DNA of 64,000 bases, from NCBI GenBank assembly GCA_034190875.2, contig JAXDRA010000261.1, positions 1-64,000 on the forward strand, written 5' to 3'. The notes below the pieces were generated by a model. That model had not been told where the DNA came from, did not search any database, and was given only the letters and a program-made list of their open reading frames with translations. Position numbers and translations under genes: made by a program. Each line of letters opens with the position of its first letter. The stretch's first letter is position 1. Of the stretch, positions 26,301-39,840 are shown piece by piece. The stretch is from Urechis unicinctus. Its lineage: Eukaryota > Annelida > Polychaeta > Xenopneusta > Urechidae.

Positions 26301-29300
26301 AATAGCCACAATGCTGTAACAACATGGAAGAAAATTCCACGAAGCTGTTCTAAGATGGAACCAATGCAGCCACATGCTGTCATATGATGGAACAAGTGTA
26401 GCTACAAATATGTCATAAGATGGAACCTATATAGCCACAATGCTGCTATGAAATGGAACCAAAATAGCCACAATGCTGTTACAACATTAAAAAAATGCAT
26501 CAAGTAGGCTGTTCTAAGATGGAACCAATGCAGCCACATGGCTGTCATATGATGGAACAAGTGTAGCTACAAAGATGTCATTAGATGGAACCTATATAGC
26601 CACATTACTGCTATGAAATGGAACCAAAATAGCCACAATGCTGTTACAACATTGAACAAAATCATCCACGAAGCTGTTCTAAGATGGAACAAATGCAGCC
26701 ACATTGCTGTCATATGATGGAACAAGAGTAGCTACAAAGATGTCATAAGATATAAAACTATATAGCCGCATTGCTGCTATGAAATTGAACCAAAATAGCC
26801 ACAATACTGTTACAACATGGAACAAAGTATCCACGAAGCTGTTCTAAGATGGAACCAATGTAGCGACATGGCTGTCATATGATGGAACAAGTGTAGCTAC
26901 AAAGATGTCATAAGATGGAACCTATATAGCCACAATTGCTGCTATGATGGAACCAAAATAGCCACAATGCTGTTTACAACATGGAAGAAAAGTATCCAAG
27001 GCTGTAAGCAGATTCTGTCATAGATGGAAACTAATGCAGCCACATGGCTGTCATATGATGGAACAAGTGTAGCTACAAATATGTCATAAGATGGAACCTA
27101 TATAGCCACATTGCTGCTATGAATGGAACCAAAATAGCCACAATGCTGTTACAACATTGAACAAATGCAGCAAGTAGGCTGTTCTAAGATGGAACTAATG
27201 CAGCCACATGACTGTCATATGATGGAACAAGTGTAGCTACAAAGATGTCATAAGATGGAACCTATATAGCCATATTGCTGCTATGAAATGGAACCAAATA
27301 GCCACAATGCTGTTACAACATGGAACAAAAGTGCATCCAATAAGCTGTTCTAAGATGGAACCAATGTAGCGACATGGCTGTCATATGATGGAAAAGTGTA
27401 GCTACAAAGATGTCATAAGATGGAACCTATATAGCCATATTGCTGCTATGAAATGGAACCAAAATAGCCACAATGCTGTTACAACATGGAAGAAAAGTGA
27501 GCAATAAGCTGTTCTAAGATGGAACCAATGTAGCGACATGGCTGTCATATGATGGAACACGTGTAGCTGCAAAGATGTCATAAGATGGAACCTATATAGC
27601 CACAATGCTGCTATGAAATGGAACCAAAATAGCCACAATGCTGTTACAACATGGAAATAAAAAAAATCATGCATCAAGTAGCTGTTCTAAGATGGAAACA
27701 AATGCAGCCACATGGCTGTCATATGATGGAACAAGTGTAGCTACAAATATGTCATAAGATGGAACCTATATAGCCATATTGCTGCTATGAAATGGAACCA
27801 AAATAGCCACAATGCTGTTACAACATTGAACAAATGATCAGCAAGTAGGCTGTTCTAAGATGGAACAATGCAGCCACATGGCTGTCATATGATGGAACAA
27901 GTGTAGCTACAAAGATGTCATAAGATGGAAACCTATATAGCCACATTGCTGCTATGAAATGGAACCAAAATAGCCACAATGCTGTTACAACATGGAACAA
28001 AAGTCATCCAATAAGCTGTTCTAAGATGGAACCAATGTAGCCACATGGCTGTCATATGATGGAACAAGTGTAGCTACAAAGATGTCATAAGATGGAACCT
28101 ATATAGCCACATTGCTGCTATGAAATGGAACCAAAATAGCCACAATGCTGTTTACAACATTGAACAAATGCATCAAGTAGGCTGTTCTAAGATGGAACAA
28201 ATGCAGCCACATGGCTGTCATATGATGGAACAAGTGTAGCTACAAAGATGTCATTAGATGGAACCTATATATAGCCACATTGCTGCTATGAAATGGAACC
28301 AAAATAGCCACAATGCTGTTACAACATGGAAGAAAGTGATCAATAAGCTGTTCTAAGATGGAACCAATGTAGCGACATGGCTGTCATATGATGGAACAAG
28401 TGTAGCTACAAAGATGTCATAAGATGGAACCTATATAGCCACAATTACTGCTATGAAATGGAACCAAAATAGCCACAATGCTGTAACAACATTGAACAAA
28501 ATCATCCACGAAGCTGTTCTAAGATGGAACAAATGCAGCCACATTGCTGTCATATGATGGAACAAGTGTAGCTACAAAGATGTCATAAGATGGAACCTAT
28601 ATAGCCACAATGCTGCTATGAAATGGAACCAAATAGCCACAATGCTGTTACAACATGGAAGAAAAGTGATCAATAAGCTGTTCTAAGATGGAACCAATGT
28701 ATCGACATGGCTGTCATATGATGGAACAAGTGTAGCTACAAAGATGTCATTAGATGGAACCTATATAGCCACATTACTGCTATAAAATTGATCCAAAATA
28801 GCCACAATGCTGTAACAACATGGAACAAAAGCATCCACGAAGCTGTTCTAAGATGGAACCAATGTAGCCACATGGCTGTCATGTGATGGAACAAATGTAG
28901 CTACAAAGATGTCATAAGATGGAACCTGTAAAGCCACAATGCTGCTTTGAAATGGAACCAAATAGCCACAATACTCTTACAACATGGAAGAAAAGTGATC
29001 AATAAGCTGTTCTAAGATGGAACCAATGTAGCAACATGGCTGTCATATGATGGAACAAATGTCGCTGCAAATATGTCATAAGATGGTAACAATATAGCCA
29101 CAATGCTGTTATGAAATGAAACTAAATAGCCACAATGCTTTTACAACATTGAACAAATGCAGCAAGTAGGCTGTTCTAAGATGGAACTAATGCAGCCACA
29201 TGACTGTCATATGATGGAACAAGTGTAGCTACAAAGATGTCATAAGATGGAACCTATATAGCCACATTGCTGCTATGAAATGGAACCAAAATAGCCACAA

Positions 29301-29639
29301 TGCTTTTACAACATGGAACAAAAGCATCCACAATAGCTGTTCTAAGATGGAACCAATGTAGCGACATGGCTGTCATATGATGGAACAAGTGTAGCTACAA
29401 AGATGTCATAAGATGGAACCTATATAGCCATATTGCTGCTATGAAATGGAACCAAAATAGCCACAATGCTGTTACAACATGGAACAAATGCATCCAGTAG
29501 GCTGTTCTAAGATGGAACCAATGTAGCCGACATGGCTGTCATATGATGGAACAAGTGTAGCTACAAAGATGTCATAAGATGGAACCTATATAGCCACATA
29601 TGCTGCTATGAAATGAACCAAAATAGCCACAATGCTGTT

Positions 29640-29970
29640 ACAACATGAAGAAAATGCAGCAAGTAGGCTGTTCTAAGATGGAACAAATGCACATATGACT
29701 GTCATATGATGAATGGAACAAGTGTGTAGCTACAAAGATGTCATAAGATGGAACTATATAGCCACATTGCTGCTATGAAATGGAACCAAATAGCCACAAT
29801 GCTGTCACAACATGGAAAATATAGCCATAAGCTGTTCTAAGATGGAACCAATGTAGAACATGGCTGTCATATGAGGAACAGTGTAGCTACAAAGATGTCA
29901 TAAGATGGAACCTATATAGCCACATTGCTGCTATGAAATGAAGCAAATAGCCACAATGCTTTCTGAACAA
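29640..29970 (+). repeat. Irregular HORs
   Basis: Two HORs with dropped and added bases: ATGCACATATGACTGTC (A subunit lacking its GCAGCC part), GATGAATGGAAC, GTCACAACATGGAAAATATAGCC (shown in two parts: GTCACAACATGG and AAAATATAGCC), and CTTTCTGAACAAATGGAGC. The subunit order is still readable. Confidence 0.65.
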
Positions 29971-32379
29971 ATGGAGCACGAAGCTGTTCTAAGATGGAAC
30001 CAATGCAGCCACATGACTGTCATATGATGGAACAAGTGTAGCTACAAAAGATGTCATAAGATGGAACCTATATAGCCACAATGCTGCTATGAAATGGAAC
30101 CAAAATAGCCACAATGCTGTTTACAACATGGAAGAAATGCATCAATAAGCTGTTCTAAGATGGAACCAATGTAGCCACATGGCTGTCATATGATGGAACA
30201 AGTGTAGCTACAAATATGTCATAAGATGGAACCTATATAGCCACAATTGCTGCTATGAAATGAACAAAATAGCCACAATGCTTTACAAACATTGAACAAA
30301 TGCATCCAAGTAGCTGTTCTAAGATGGAACCAATGCAGCCACATGGCTGTCATATGATGGAACAAGTGTAGCTACAAAGATGTCATAAGATGGAACCTAT
30401 ATAGCCACAATGCTGCTATGAAATTGAACCAAATAGCCACAATGCTGTTACAACATGGAAGAAAAGTGATCAATAAGCTGTTCTAAGATGGAACCAATGG
30501 ATCGACATGGCTGTCATATGATGGAACAAGTGTCGCTACAAATATGTCATTAGATGGAAACTATATAGCCACAATGCTGTTTATGAAATGAACCAAAATA
30601 GCCACAATGCTGTAACAACATTGAACAAATGCATCCACGAAGCTGTTCTAAGATGGAACAAATGCAGCCACATGCTGTCATATGATGGAACAAGTGTAGC
30701 TACAAAGATGTCATAAGATGGAACCTATATAGCCACAATGCTGCTATGAAATGGAACCAAAATAGCCACAATACTGTTACAACATGGAAGAAAAGTGATC
30801 AATAAGCTGTTCTAAGATGGAACCAATGTAGCACATGGCTGTCATATGATGGAACAAGTGTCGCTACAAAATGTCATAAGATGGAACCTATATAGCCACA
30901 ATTGCTGCTATGAAATGAAACCAAAATAGCCACAATGCTGTAACAACATTGAAAAAAATGCAGCAAGTAGCTGTTCTAAGATGGAACCAATGCAGCCACA
31001 TGGCTGTCATATGATGGAACAAGTGTAGCTACAAAGATGTCATAAGATGGAACCTATATAGCCACATTGCTGCTATGAAATGGAACCAAAATAGCCACAA
31101 TGCTGTTACAACATATGAAAGAAAAGTGATCCAATAAGCTGTTCTAAGATGGAACCAATGTAGCGACATGGCTGTCATATGATGGAACAAGTGTAGCTAC
31201 AAAGATGTCATAAGATGGAACCTATATAGCCACATTGCTGCTATGAAATTGAACCAAAATAGCCACAATGCTGTTTTACAACATGAAACAAAATCATCCA
31301 CTAAGCTGTTCTAAGATGGAACCAATGCAGCCACATGGCTGTCATATGATGGAACAAGTGTAGCTACAAATATGTCATAAGATGGAACCTATATAGCCAC
31401 AATGCTGCTATGAAATGGAACCAAAATAGCCACAATGCTGTTGCAACATTGAACAAATGCAGCAAGTAGGCTGTTCTAAGATGGAACTAATGCAGCCACA
31501 TGACTGTCATATGATGGAACAAGTGTAGCTACAAAGATGTCATTAGATGGAACCTATATAGCCACATTACTGCTATGAAATTGAACCAAAATAGCCACAA
31601 TGCTGTAACAACATGGAACAAAAGCATCCACGAAGCTGTTCTAAGATGGAACCAATGTAGCGACATGGCTGTCATGTGATGGAACAAATGTAGCTACAAA
31701 GATGTCATAAGATGGAACCTATATAGCCACATTGCTGCTATGAAATGGAACCAAAATAGCCACAATGCTGTTACAACATGGAAAAAAATGCATCAATAAG
31801 CTGTTCTAAGATGGAAACAATGTAGCCACATGGCTGTCATATGATGGAACAAGTGTAGCTACAAAGATGTCATATTAGATGGAACCTATATAGCCACATT
31901 GCTGCTATGAAATTGAACCAAATAGCCACAATGCTGTTTACAACATGGAACAAAAGTGATCAATAAGCTGTTCTAAGATGGAACCAATGTAGCCACATGG
32001 CTGTCATATGATGGAACAAGTGTAGCTACAAAGATGTCATAAGATGGGAACCTATATAGCCACAATTGCTGCTATGAAATTGAACCAAATAGCCACAATG
32101 CTGTTACAACATTGAACAAATGCAGCAAGTAAGCTGTTCTAAGATGGAACCAATGCAGCCACATGGCTGTCATATGATGGAACAAGTGTAGCTACAAAGA
32201 TGTCATAAGATGGAACCTATATAGCCACAATGCTGCTATGAAATGGAACCAAAATAGCCCACAATGCTGTTACAACATGGAAGAAAAGTGATCAATAAGC
32301 TGTTCTAAGATGGAACCAATGTAGCACACATGGCTGTCATATGATGGAACAAGTGTAGCTACAAAGATGCCATTAGATG

Positions 32380-32480
32380 GAAACCTATATAGCCACATTC
32401 ATATGGAATTGATCTACAAAAATAGCCACAATGCTGTATGGAACATGATACCACAAATATCCACGAAGCTGTTCTAAGAT
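32380..32480 (+). repeat. Irregular C-D-E subunits
   Basis: The C/D boundary is replaced by CATATGGAATTGATCTAC, and E by GGAACATGATACCACAAATA. Flanking HORs are normal. Confidence 0.65.
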
Positions 32481-35400
32481 GGAAACAAAAGCCACATGGC
32501 TGTCATGTGATGAAACAAATGTAGCTACAAAAATGTCATAAGATGGAACCTATGTAAAGCCACAATGCTGCTATGAATGGAACCAAAATAGCCACAATAC
32601 TCTTTTACAACATGGAAGAAAAGTGATCAATAAGCTGTTCTAAGATGGAACTAATGTAGCAACATGGCTGTCATATGATGGAACAAGTGTCGCTACAAAA
32701 TATGTCATAAGATGGAAACTATATAGCCACAATGCTGCTATGAAATGAACCAAAATAGCCACAATGCTTTTACAACATTGAACAAATGCATCAAGTAGGC
32801 TGTTCTAAAGATGGAACCAATGCAGCCACATGACTGTCATATGATGGAACAAGTGTAGCTACAAAGATGTCATAAGATGGAACCTATATAGCCACATTGC
32901 TGCTATGAAATGGAACCAAAATAGCCACAATGCTGTTCAACATGGAACATGGAACAAAAGTGATCACGAAGCTGTTCTAAGATGGAACCAATGTAGCGAC
33001 ATGGCTGTCATATGATGGAACAAGTGTAGTACAAAGATGTCATAAGATGGAACCTATATAACCACATTGCTGCTATGAAATGGAACCAAAATAGCCACAA
33101 TGCTGTTACAAAATGGAAGAAAATAGCCACAATGCTGTTACAACATGGAAAACTAATGCAGCCAAGCTGTTCTATGATGGAACTAATGCAGCCACATGGC
33201 TGTCATATGATGGAACAAGTGTAGCTATAAAGATGTCATAAGATGAAACATATAGCCACATGCTGCTATGAAATGAAACAAAATAGCCACAATGCTGTTA
33301 CAACATTGAACAAAAGCATCAAGTAGGCTGTTCTAAGATGGAACTAATGCAGCCACATGGCTGTCATATGATGGAACAAGTGTAGCTACAAAGATGTCAT
33401 AAGATGGAACCTATATAGCCACAATGCTGCTATGAAATGGAACCAAAATAGCCACAATGCTTTTACAACATGAAGAAAATGCATCAAGTAGGCTGTTCTA
33501 AGATGGAACCAAATGCAGCAAACATGGCTGTCATATGATGGAAACAGTGTAGCTACAAAGATATGTCATAAGATGGAACCTATATAGCCACAATGCTGCT
33601 ATGAAATGGAACCAAAATAGCCACAATGCTTTTTACAACATTGAAAAATGATCAAGTAGGCTGTTCTAAGATGGAACCAATGTAGCCACATGGCTGTCAT
33701 ATGATGGAACAAGTGTAGCTACAAAGATGTCATAAGATGGAACCTATATAGCCACAATGCTGCTATGAAATGGAACCAAATAGCCACAATGCTGTTACAA
33801 CATTGAAGAAAATGCATCAAGTAGCTGTTCTAAGATGGAACCAATGCAGCCACATGGCTGTCATATGATGGAACAAGTGTAGCTACAAAGATGTCATAAG
33901 ATGGAACCTATATAGCCACAATGCTGCTATGAAATGGAACCAAAATAGCCACAATGCTGTTACAACATGGAACAAAGTGATCAATAAGCTGTTCTAAGAT
34001 GGAACCAATGTAAGCGACATGGCTGTCATATGATGGAACAAGTGTAGCTGCAAATATGTCATAAGATGGAACCTATATAGCCACAATGCTGCTATGAAAT
34101 GGAACCAAAATAGCCACAATGCTGTTACAACATTGAAAGAAATGCATCAAGTAGCTGTTCTAAGATGGAACCAATGTAGCCACATGGCTGTCATATGATG
34201 GAACAAGTGTAGCTACAAAGATGTCATAGATGGAACCTATATAAGCCACAATGCTGCTATGAAATGGAACCAAAATAGCCACAATGCTGTTACAACATGA
34301 AACAAAAGTGCATCCACGAAGCTGTTCTAAGATGGAACCAATGTAGCCACATGGCTGTCATATGATGGAACAAATGTAGCTACAAAGATGTCATAAGATG
34401 GAACCTATATAGCCACAATGCTGCTATGAAATGGAACCAAATAGCCACAATGCTGTTACAACATGGAAAAAAGTGATCAATAAGCTGTTCTAAGATGGAA
34501 CCAATGTAGCAACATGGCTGTCATATGATGGAACAAGTGTAGCTACAAATATGTCATAAGATGGAACCTATATAGCCACAATGCTGCTATGAAATGAACA
34601 AAATAGCCACAATGCTGTTTCAACATGGAAAAATGCATCAGTAGGCTGTTCTAAGATGGAACTAATGTAGGCACATGGCTGTCATATGATGGAAACAGTG
34701 TAGCTACAAAGATGTCATAAGATGGAACCTATATAGCCACAATGCTGCTATGAAATGAACCAAAATAGCCACAATGCTGTTACAACATGGAAGACAAATG
34801 ATCAATAAGCTGTTCTAAGATGGAACCAATGTATCGACATGGCTGTCATATGATGGAACAAGTGTAGCTACAAATATGTCATAAGATGGAACCTATATAG
34901 CCATATTGCTGCTATGAAATGGAACCAAAATAGCCACAATGCTGTTACAACATTGAACAAATGCAGCAAGTAGGCTGTTCTAAGATGGAACCAATGTAGC
35001 GACATGGCTGTCATATGATGGAACAAGTGTAGCTACAAAGATGTCATAAGATGGAACCTATATAGCCACAATGCTGCTATGAAATGGAACCAAAATAGCC
35101 ACAATGCTGTTACAACATGGAAGAAAAGTGATCAATAAGCTGTTCTAAGATGGAACCAATGTAGCAACATGGCTGTCATATGATGGAACAAGTGTCGCTA
35201 CAAATATGTCATAAGATGGAACCTATATAGCCACAATGCTGCTATGAAATTGAACCAAATAGCCACAATGCTGTTACAACACATGAACAAATGCATCAAG
35301 TAGGCTGTTCTAAGATGGAACCAATGCAGCCACATGACTGTCATGATGGAACAAGTGTAGCTACAAAGATGTCATAAGATGGAACCTATATAGCCACAAT

Positions 35401-37754
35401 GCTGCTATGAAATGGAACCAAAATAGCCACAATGCTGTTACAACATGGAAAGAAAAGTGATCAATAAGCTGTTCTAAGATGGAACCAATGTATCGACATG
35501 GCTGTCATATGATGGAACAAGTGTAGCTACAAAAGATGTCATAAGATGGAAACTATATAGCCACATTGCTGCTATGAAATTGAACCAAAATAGCCACAAT
35601 GCTGTTTACAACATGAAAACAAAATCATCAACGAAGCTGTTCTAAGATGAACCAATGCAGCCACATGGCTGTCATATGATGGAACAAGTGTAGCTACAAA
35701 TATGTCATAAGATGGAACCTATATAGCCCAATGCTGCTATGAAATGGAACCAAAATAGCCACAATGCTGTTACAACATTGAAGAAAATGCAGCAAGTAGG
35801 CTGTTCTAAGATGGAACCAATGCAGCCACATGGCTGTCATATGATGGAACAAGTGTAGCTACAAAGATGTCATTAGATGGAACCTATATAGCCACATTAC
35901 TGCTATAAAATTGAACCAAAATAGCCACAATGCTGTAACAACATGGAACAAAAGCATCCACGAAGCTGTTCTAAGATGGAACCAATGTAGCCACATGGCT
36001 GTCATGTGATGGAACAAATGTAGCTACAAAGATGTCATAAGATGGAACCTATATAGCCACAATGCTGCTATGAAATGGAACCAAAATAGCCACAATGCTG
36101 TTACAACATGGAAGAAAAGTGATCAATAAGCTGTTCTAAGATGGAACCAATGTATCGACATGGCTGTCATATGATGGAACAAGTGTCGCTGCAAATATGT
36201 CATAAGATGGAACCTATATAGCCACATTGCTGTTATGAAATGAAACCAAAATAGCCACAATGCTTTAACAACATTGAACAAAATGCAGCACGTAGGCTGT
36301 TCTAAGATGGAACTAATGCAGCCACATGACTGTCATATGATGGAACAAATGTAGCTACAAAGATGTCATAAGATGGAACCTATATAGCCACAATGCTGCT
36401 ATGAAATGGAACCAAAATAGCCACAATGCTGTTACAACATGGAAGAAAAGTGATCAATAAGCTGTTCTAAGATGGAACCAATGTAGCAACATGGCTGTCA
36501 TATGATGGAACAAGTGTCGCTGCAAATATGTCATAAGATGGTAACAATATATAGCCACAATGCTGTTATGAAATGAAACAAAATAGCCACAATGCTTTTA
36601 CAACATGAAACAAATGCAGCAAGTAGGCTGTTCTAAGATGGAACCAATGCAGCCACATGGCTGTCATGATGATGGAACAAGTGTAGCTACAAAGATGTCA
36701 TAAGATGGAACCTATATAGCCACAATGCTGCTATGAAATGGAACCAAAATAGCCACAATGCTGTTACAACATGGAAGAAAGTCATCAATAAGCTGTTCTA
36801 AGATGGAACCAATGTATCGACATGGCTGTCATATGATGGAACAAGTGTAGCTACAAAGATGTCATTAGATGGAACCTATATAGCCACATTACTGCTATGA
36901 AATTGAACCAAAATAGCCACAATGCTTTAACAACATTAAACAAAATCATCCACGAAGCTGTTCTAAGATGGAACAAATGCAGCCACATTGCTGTCATATG
37001 ATGGAACAAGTGTAGCTACAAATATGTCATAAGATGGAACCTATATAGCCACAATGCTGCTATGAAATGGAACCAAATAGCCACAATGCTGTTACAACAT
37101 GGAAGAAAATCATCCACGAAGCTGTTCTAAGATGGAACCAATGTATCGACATGGCTGTCATATGATGGAACAAGTGTAGCTACAAAGATGTCATAAGATG
37201 GAACCTATATAGCCGCATGCTGCTATGAAATTGAACCAAAATAGCCACAATGCTGTTACAAACATGAACAAAAGTATCCACGAAGCTGCTCTTCTAAGAT
37301 GGAACAATGTAGCGACATGGCTGTCATGTGATGGAACAAGTGTAGCTACAAAGATGTCATAAGATGGAACCTATATAGCCATATTGCTGCTATGAAATGG
37401 AACCAAAATAGCCACAATGCTGTTACAACATGGAAGAAAAGTATCCACAAAGCTGTTCTTAGATGGAACCAATGCAGCCACATGGCTGTCATATGATGGA
37501 ACAAGTGTAGCTACAAAATATTTCATAAGATGGAACCTATATAGCCACATTGCTGCTATGAAAAGGAACCAAAATAGCCACAATGCTGTTACAACATTGA
37601 ACAAATGCAGCAAGTAGGCTGTTTCTAAGATGGAACTAATGCAGCCACATGACTGTCATATGATGGAACAAGTGTAGCTACAAAGATGTCATAAGATGGA
37701 ACTATATATAGCCACATTGCTGCTATGAAATGGAACCAAAATAGCCACAATGCT

Positions 37755-38069
37755 CAATGAGCTGCTCAGGCAGCAGTGGTATAGGACGTGGCGTAAGTAA
37801 GCAGACGGTTATGATAGAGCATGGAAGTTAGGTAGCAGATTATTGTCAGCCTGTATGTGTGTTCGTGCGTGTGTGTGTTTGTGTGTAAATGATTTTTAAA
37901 TATATATCTACATATGTTAATGAATGTATTGACATATCTAGCGATTATTATTTAAAATATGTGCGATAATATAATGAACAAAAAACGTTATCTTTGATGG
38001 AACCTAAGCGTCTTTTTTAATAATACAATTGAAAAAAGATTACTCCAGATGAGATTAAGGTGGGGATAT
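37755..38069. repeat. Non-satellite spacer, copy 3 (clean)
   Basis: Nearly the same as copy 2: the same inverted repeat, GTAAGTAAGCAGACGG segment, 35-bp GT tract, AT-rich core and terminal GAGATTAAGGTGG. It differs mainly in the length of the A run before ACGTTATC and a small deletion near TGAAAAAAGATTAC. Confidence 0.88.
37852..37886. repeat. GT microsatellite in spacer 3
   Basis: 35-base imperfect GT tract with the same interruption (TTCGTGCG) as in spacer 2. Confidence 0.9.
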
Positions 38070-39525
38070 TATAGCCACAAGATTGTTATAAGGTGGCTGA
38101 CATGATGGCTCTACAAGTGCAGCTACAATGCTGTTATAAGATGGAACCAATAAAGGCACAATACTGTTATGAAATTGAATCAAAATAGCCACAATGCTGT
38201 TACAACATGGAAGAAAAGTGACCAATAAGCTGTTCTAAGATGGAACCAATGTATCGACATGGCTGTCATATGATGGAACAAGTGTAGCTACAAAGATGTC
38301 ATTAGATGGAACCTATATAGCCACATTGCTGCTAAGAAATTAAACCAAAATAGCCACAATGCTGTTTCAACATGAAGCAAATGTAGCCACTAGGCTGATT
38401 CTTGATCAAACCAATGTAGCGACGTGGCTGTCATGCGATGGAACAAGTGTAGCTACAAATATGTCATAAGATGGAACCTATATAGCCATATTGCTGCTAT
38501 GAAATGGAACCAAAATAGCCACAATGCTGTTACAACATGGAAGAGAGAGAGAAAGTGATCAATAAGCTGTTCTAAGATTGAACCAATGTATCGACATGGC
38601 TGTCATATGATGGAACAAGTGTAGCTACAAAGATGTCATTAGATGGAACCTATATAGCCACATTACTGCTATGAAATTGAACCAAATAGCCATAGTGCTT
38701 TAACAACATTGAACAAAATCATCCACGAAGCTGTTCTAAGATGGAACAAATGCGGCCACATTGCTGTCATCTGATGGAACAAGTGTAGCTACTAATATGT
38801 CATAAGATGGAACCTATATAGCCATATTGCTGCTATGAAATGGAACCAAAATAGCCACAATGCTGTTACAACATGGAAGAAAAGATTGATCGAAGCTGTT
38901 CTAAGATGGAACCAATGTATCGACATGGCTGTCATATGATGGAACAAGTGTAGCTACAAAGATGTCATAAGATATGAAACTATATAGCCGCATTGCTGCT
39001 ATGAAATTGAACCAAAATAGCCACAATACTGTTACAACATGGAACAAAAGTATCCACGAAGCTGTTCTGTAATGGAACCAATGTAGCGACATTGCTGTCA
39101 TGTGATGGAACAAGTGTATCTACAAAGAAGTCATAATATGGAACCTATATAGCCATATTGCTGCTATGAAATGGAACCAAAATAGCCACAATGCTGTTAC
39201 AACATGGAAGAAAAGTATCCACAAGGCTGTTCTTAGATGGAACTAATGCAGCCACATGGCTGTCATATGATGGAACAGGTGTAGCTATAAAGTTTTCATA
39301 AGATGGAACCTATATAGCCACATTGCTGCTATGTAAAGGAACCAAAATAGCCACAATGCTGTTGCAACATTGAACAAATGCAGCAAGTAGGCTGTTCTAA
39401 GATGGAACTAATGCAGCCATATGACTGTCATATGATGGAACGTGTGTAGCTACAAAGATGTCATAAAATGGAACCTATATAGCCACATTGCTGCTATGAA
39501 ATGGAACCAAAATAGCCACAATGCT
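38070..39525 (+). repeat. Short (1.77-kb) super-repeat, satellite part
   Basis: Diverged subunits to about 38175, then about eight HORs. It has the post-spacer GCTAAGAAATTAAACC and ATGAAGCAAATG variants, both shared with the unit at 42.5-43.9 kb. The GA run is at 38540, and TCTGTAATGG lies 459 bases before spacer 4. Relative to the 3.59-kb unit it lacks 1817 bases, close to 11 whole HORs. Confidence 0.88.
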
Positions 39526-39840
39526 CAATGAGCTGCTCAGGCAGCAGTGGTATAGGACGTGGCGTAAGTAAGCAGACGGTTATGATAGAGCATGGAAGTT
39601 AGGTAGCAGATTATTGTCAGCCTGTATGTGTGTTCGTGCGTGTGTGTGTTTGTGTGTAAATGATTTTTGTCATATATATCTACATATGTTAATGAATGTA
39701 TTGACATATCTAGCGATTATTATTTAAAATATGTGCGATAATATAATGAACAAAAAACGTTATCTTTGATGGAACCTAAGCGTCTTTTTTAATAATACAA
39801 TTGAAGAAAGATATTACTCCAGATGAGATTAAGGTGGGGA
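39526..39840. repeat. Non-satellite spacer, copy 4 (nearly clean)
   Basis: As copies 2 and 3, with one notable change: GATTTTTGTCATATATATC instead of GATTTTTAAATATATATC. GTCAT is a satellite word. The GT tract is at 39623-39657. Confidence 0.87.
39623..39657. repeat. GT microsatellite in spacer 4
   Basis: 35-base imperfect GT tract with the same layout as in spacers 2 and 3. Confidence 0.9.

Larger units (their letters stand above)
23371..37754 (+). repeat. Spacer-free HOR block 4 (14.4 kb)
   Basis: About 87 HORs without a spacer. H-beta is near 25406, 29061, 36184 and 36516. A GA-run E subunit at 25661 and its neighbours look like the post-spacer segment of the 3.59-kb unit, but no spacer precedes it, so this may be a spacer-less derivative. 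Locally irregular units lie near 24150-24310, 26990-27040, 29640-29970 and 32380-32480. One partly duplicated D subunit lies near 33110-33160. Otherwise the order A-E is kept. I see no gene. Confidence 0.9.

Noticed and set aside
26990-27040. Possible spacer remnant (GTAAGCAGATTCTGTC resembles spacer words)
   Set aside because: Only about 14 bases resemble the spacer, and they sit inside an otherwise ordinary E-A pair. Chance or local scrambling is as likely.
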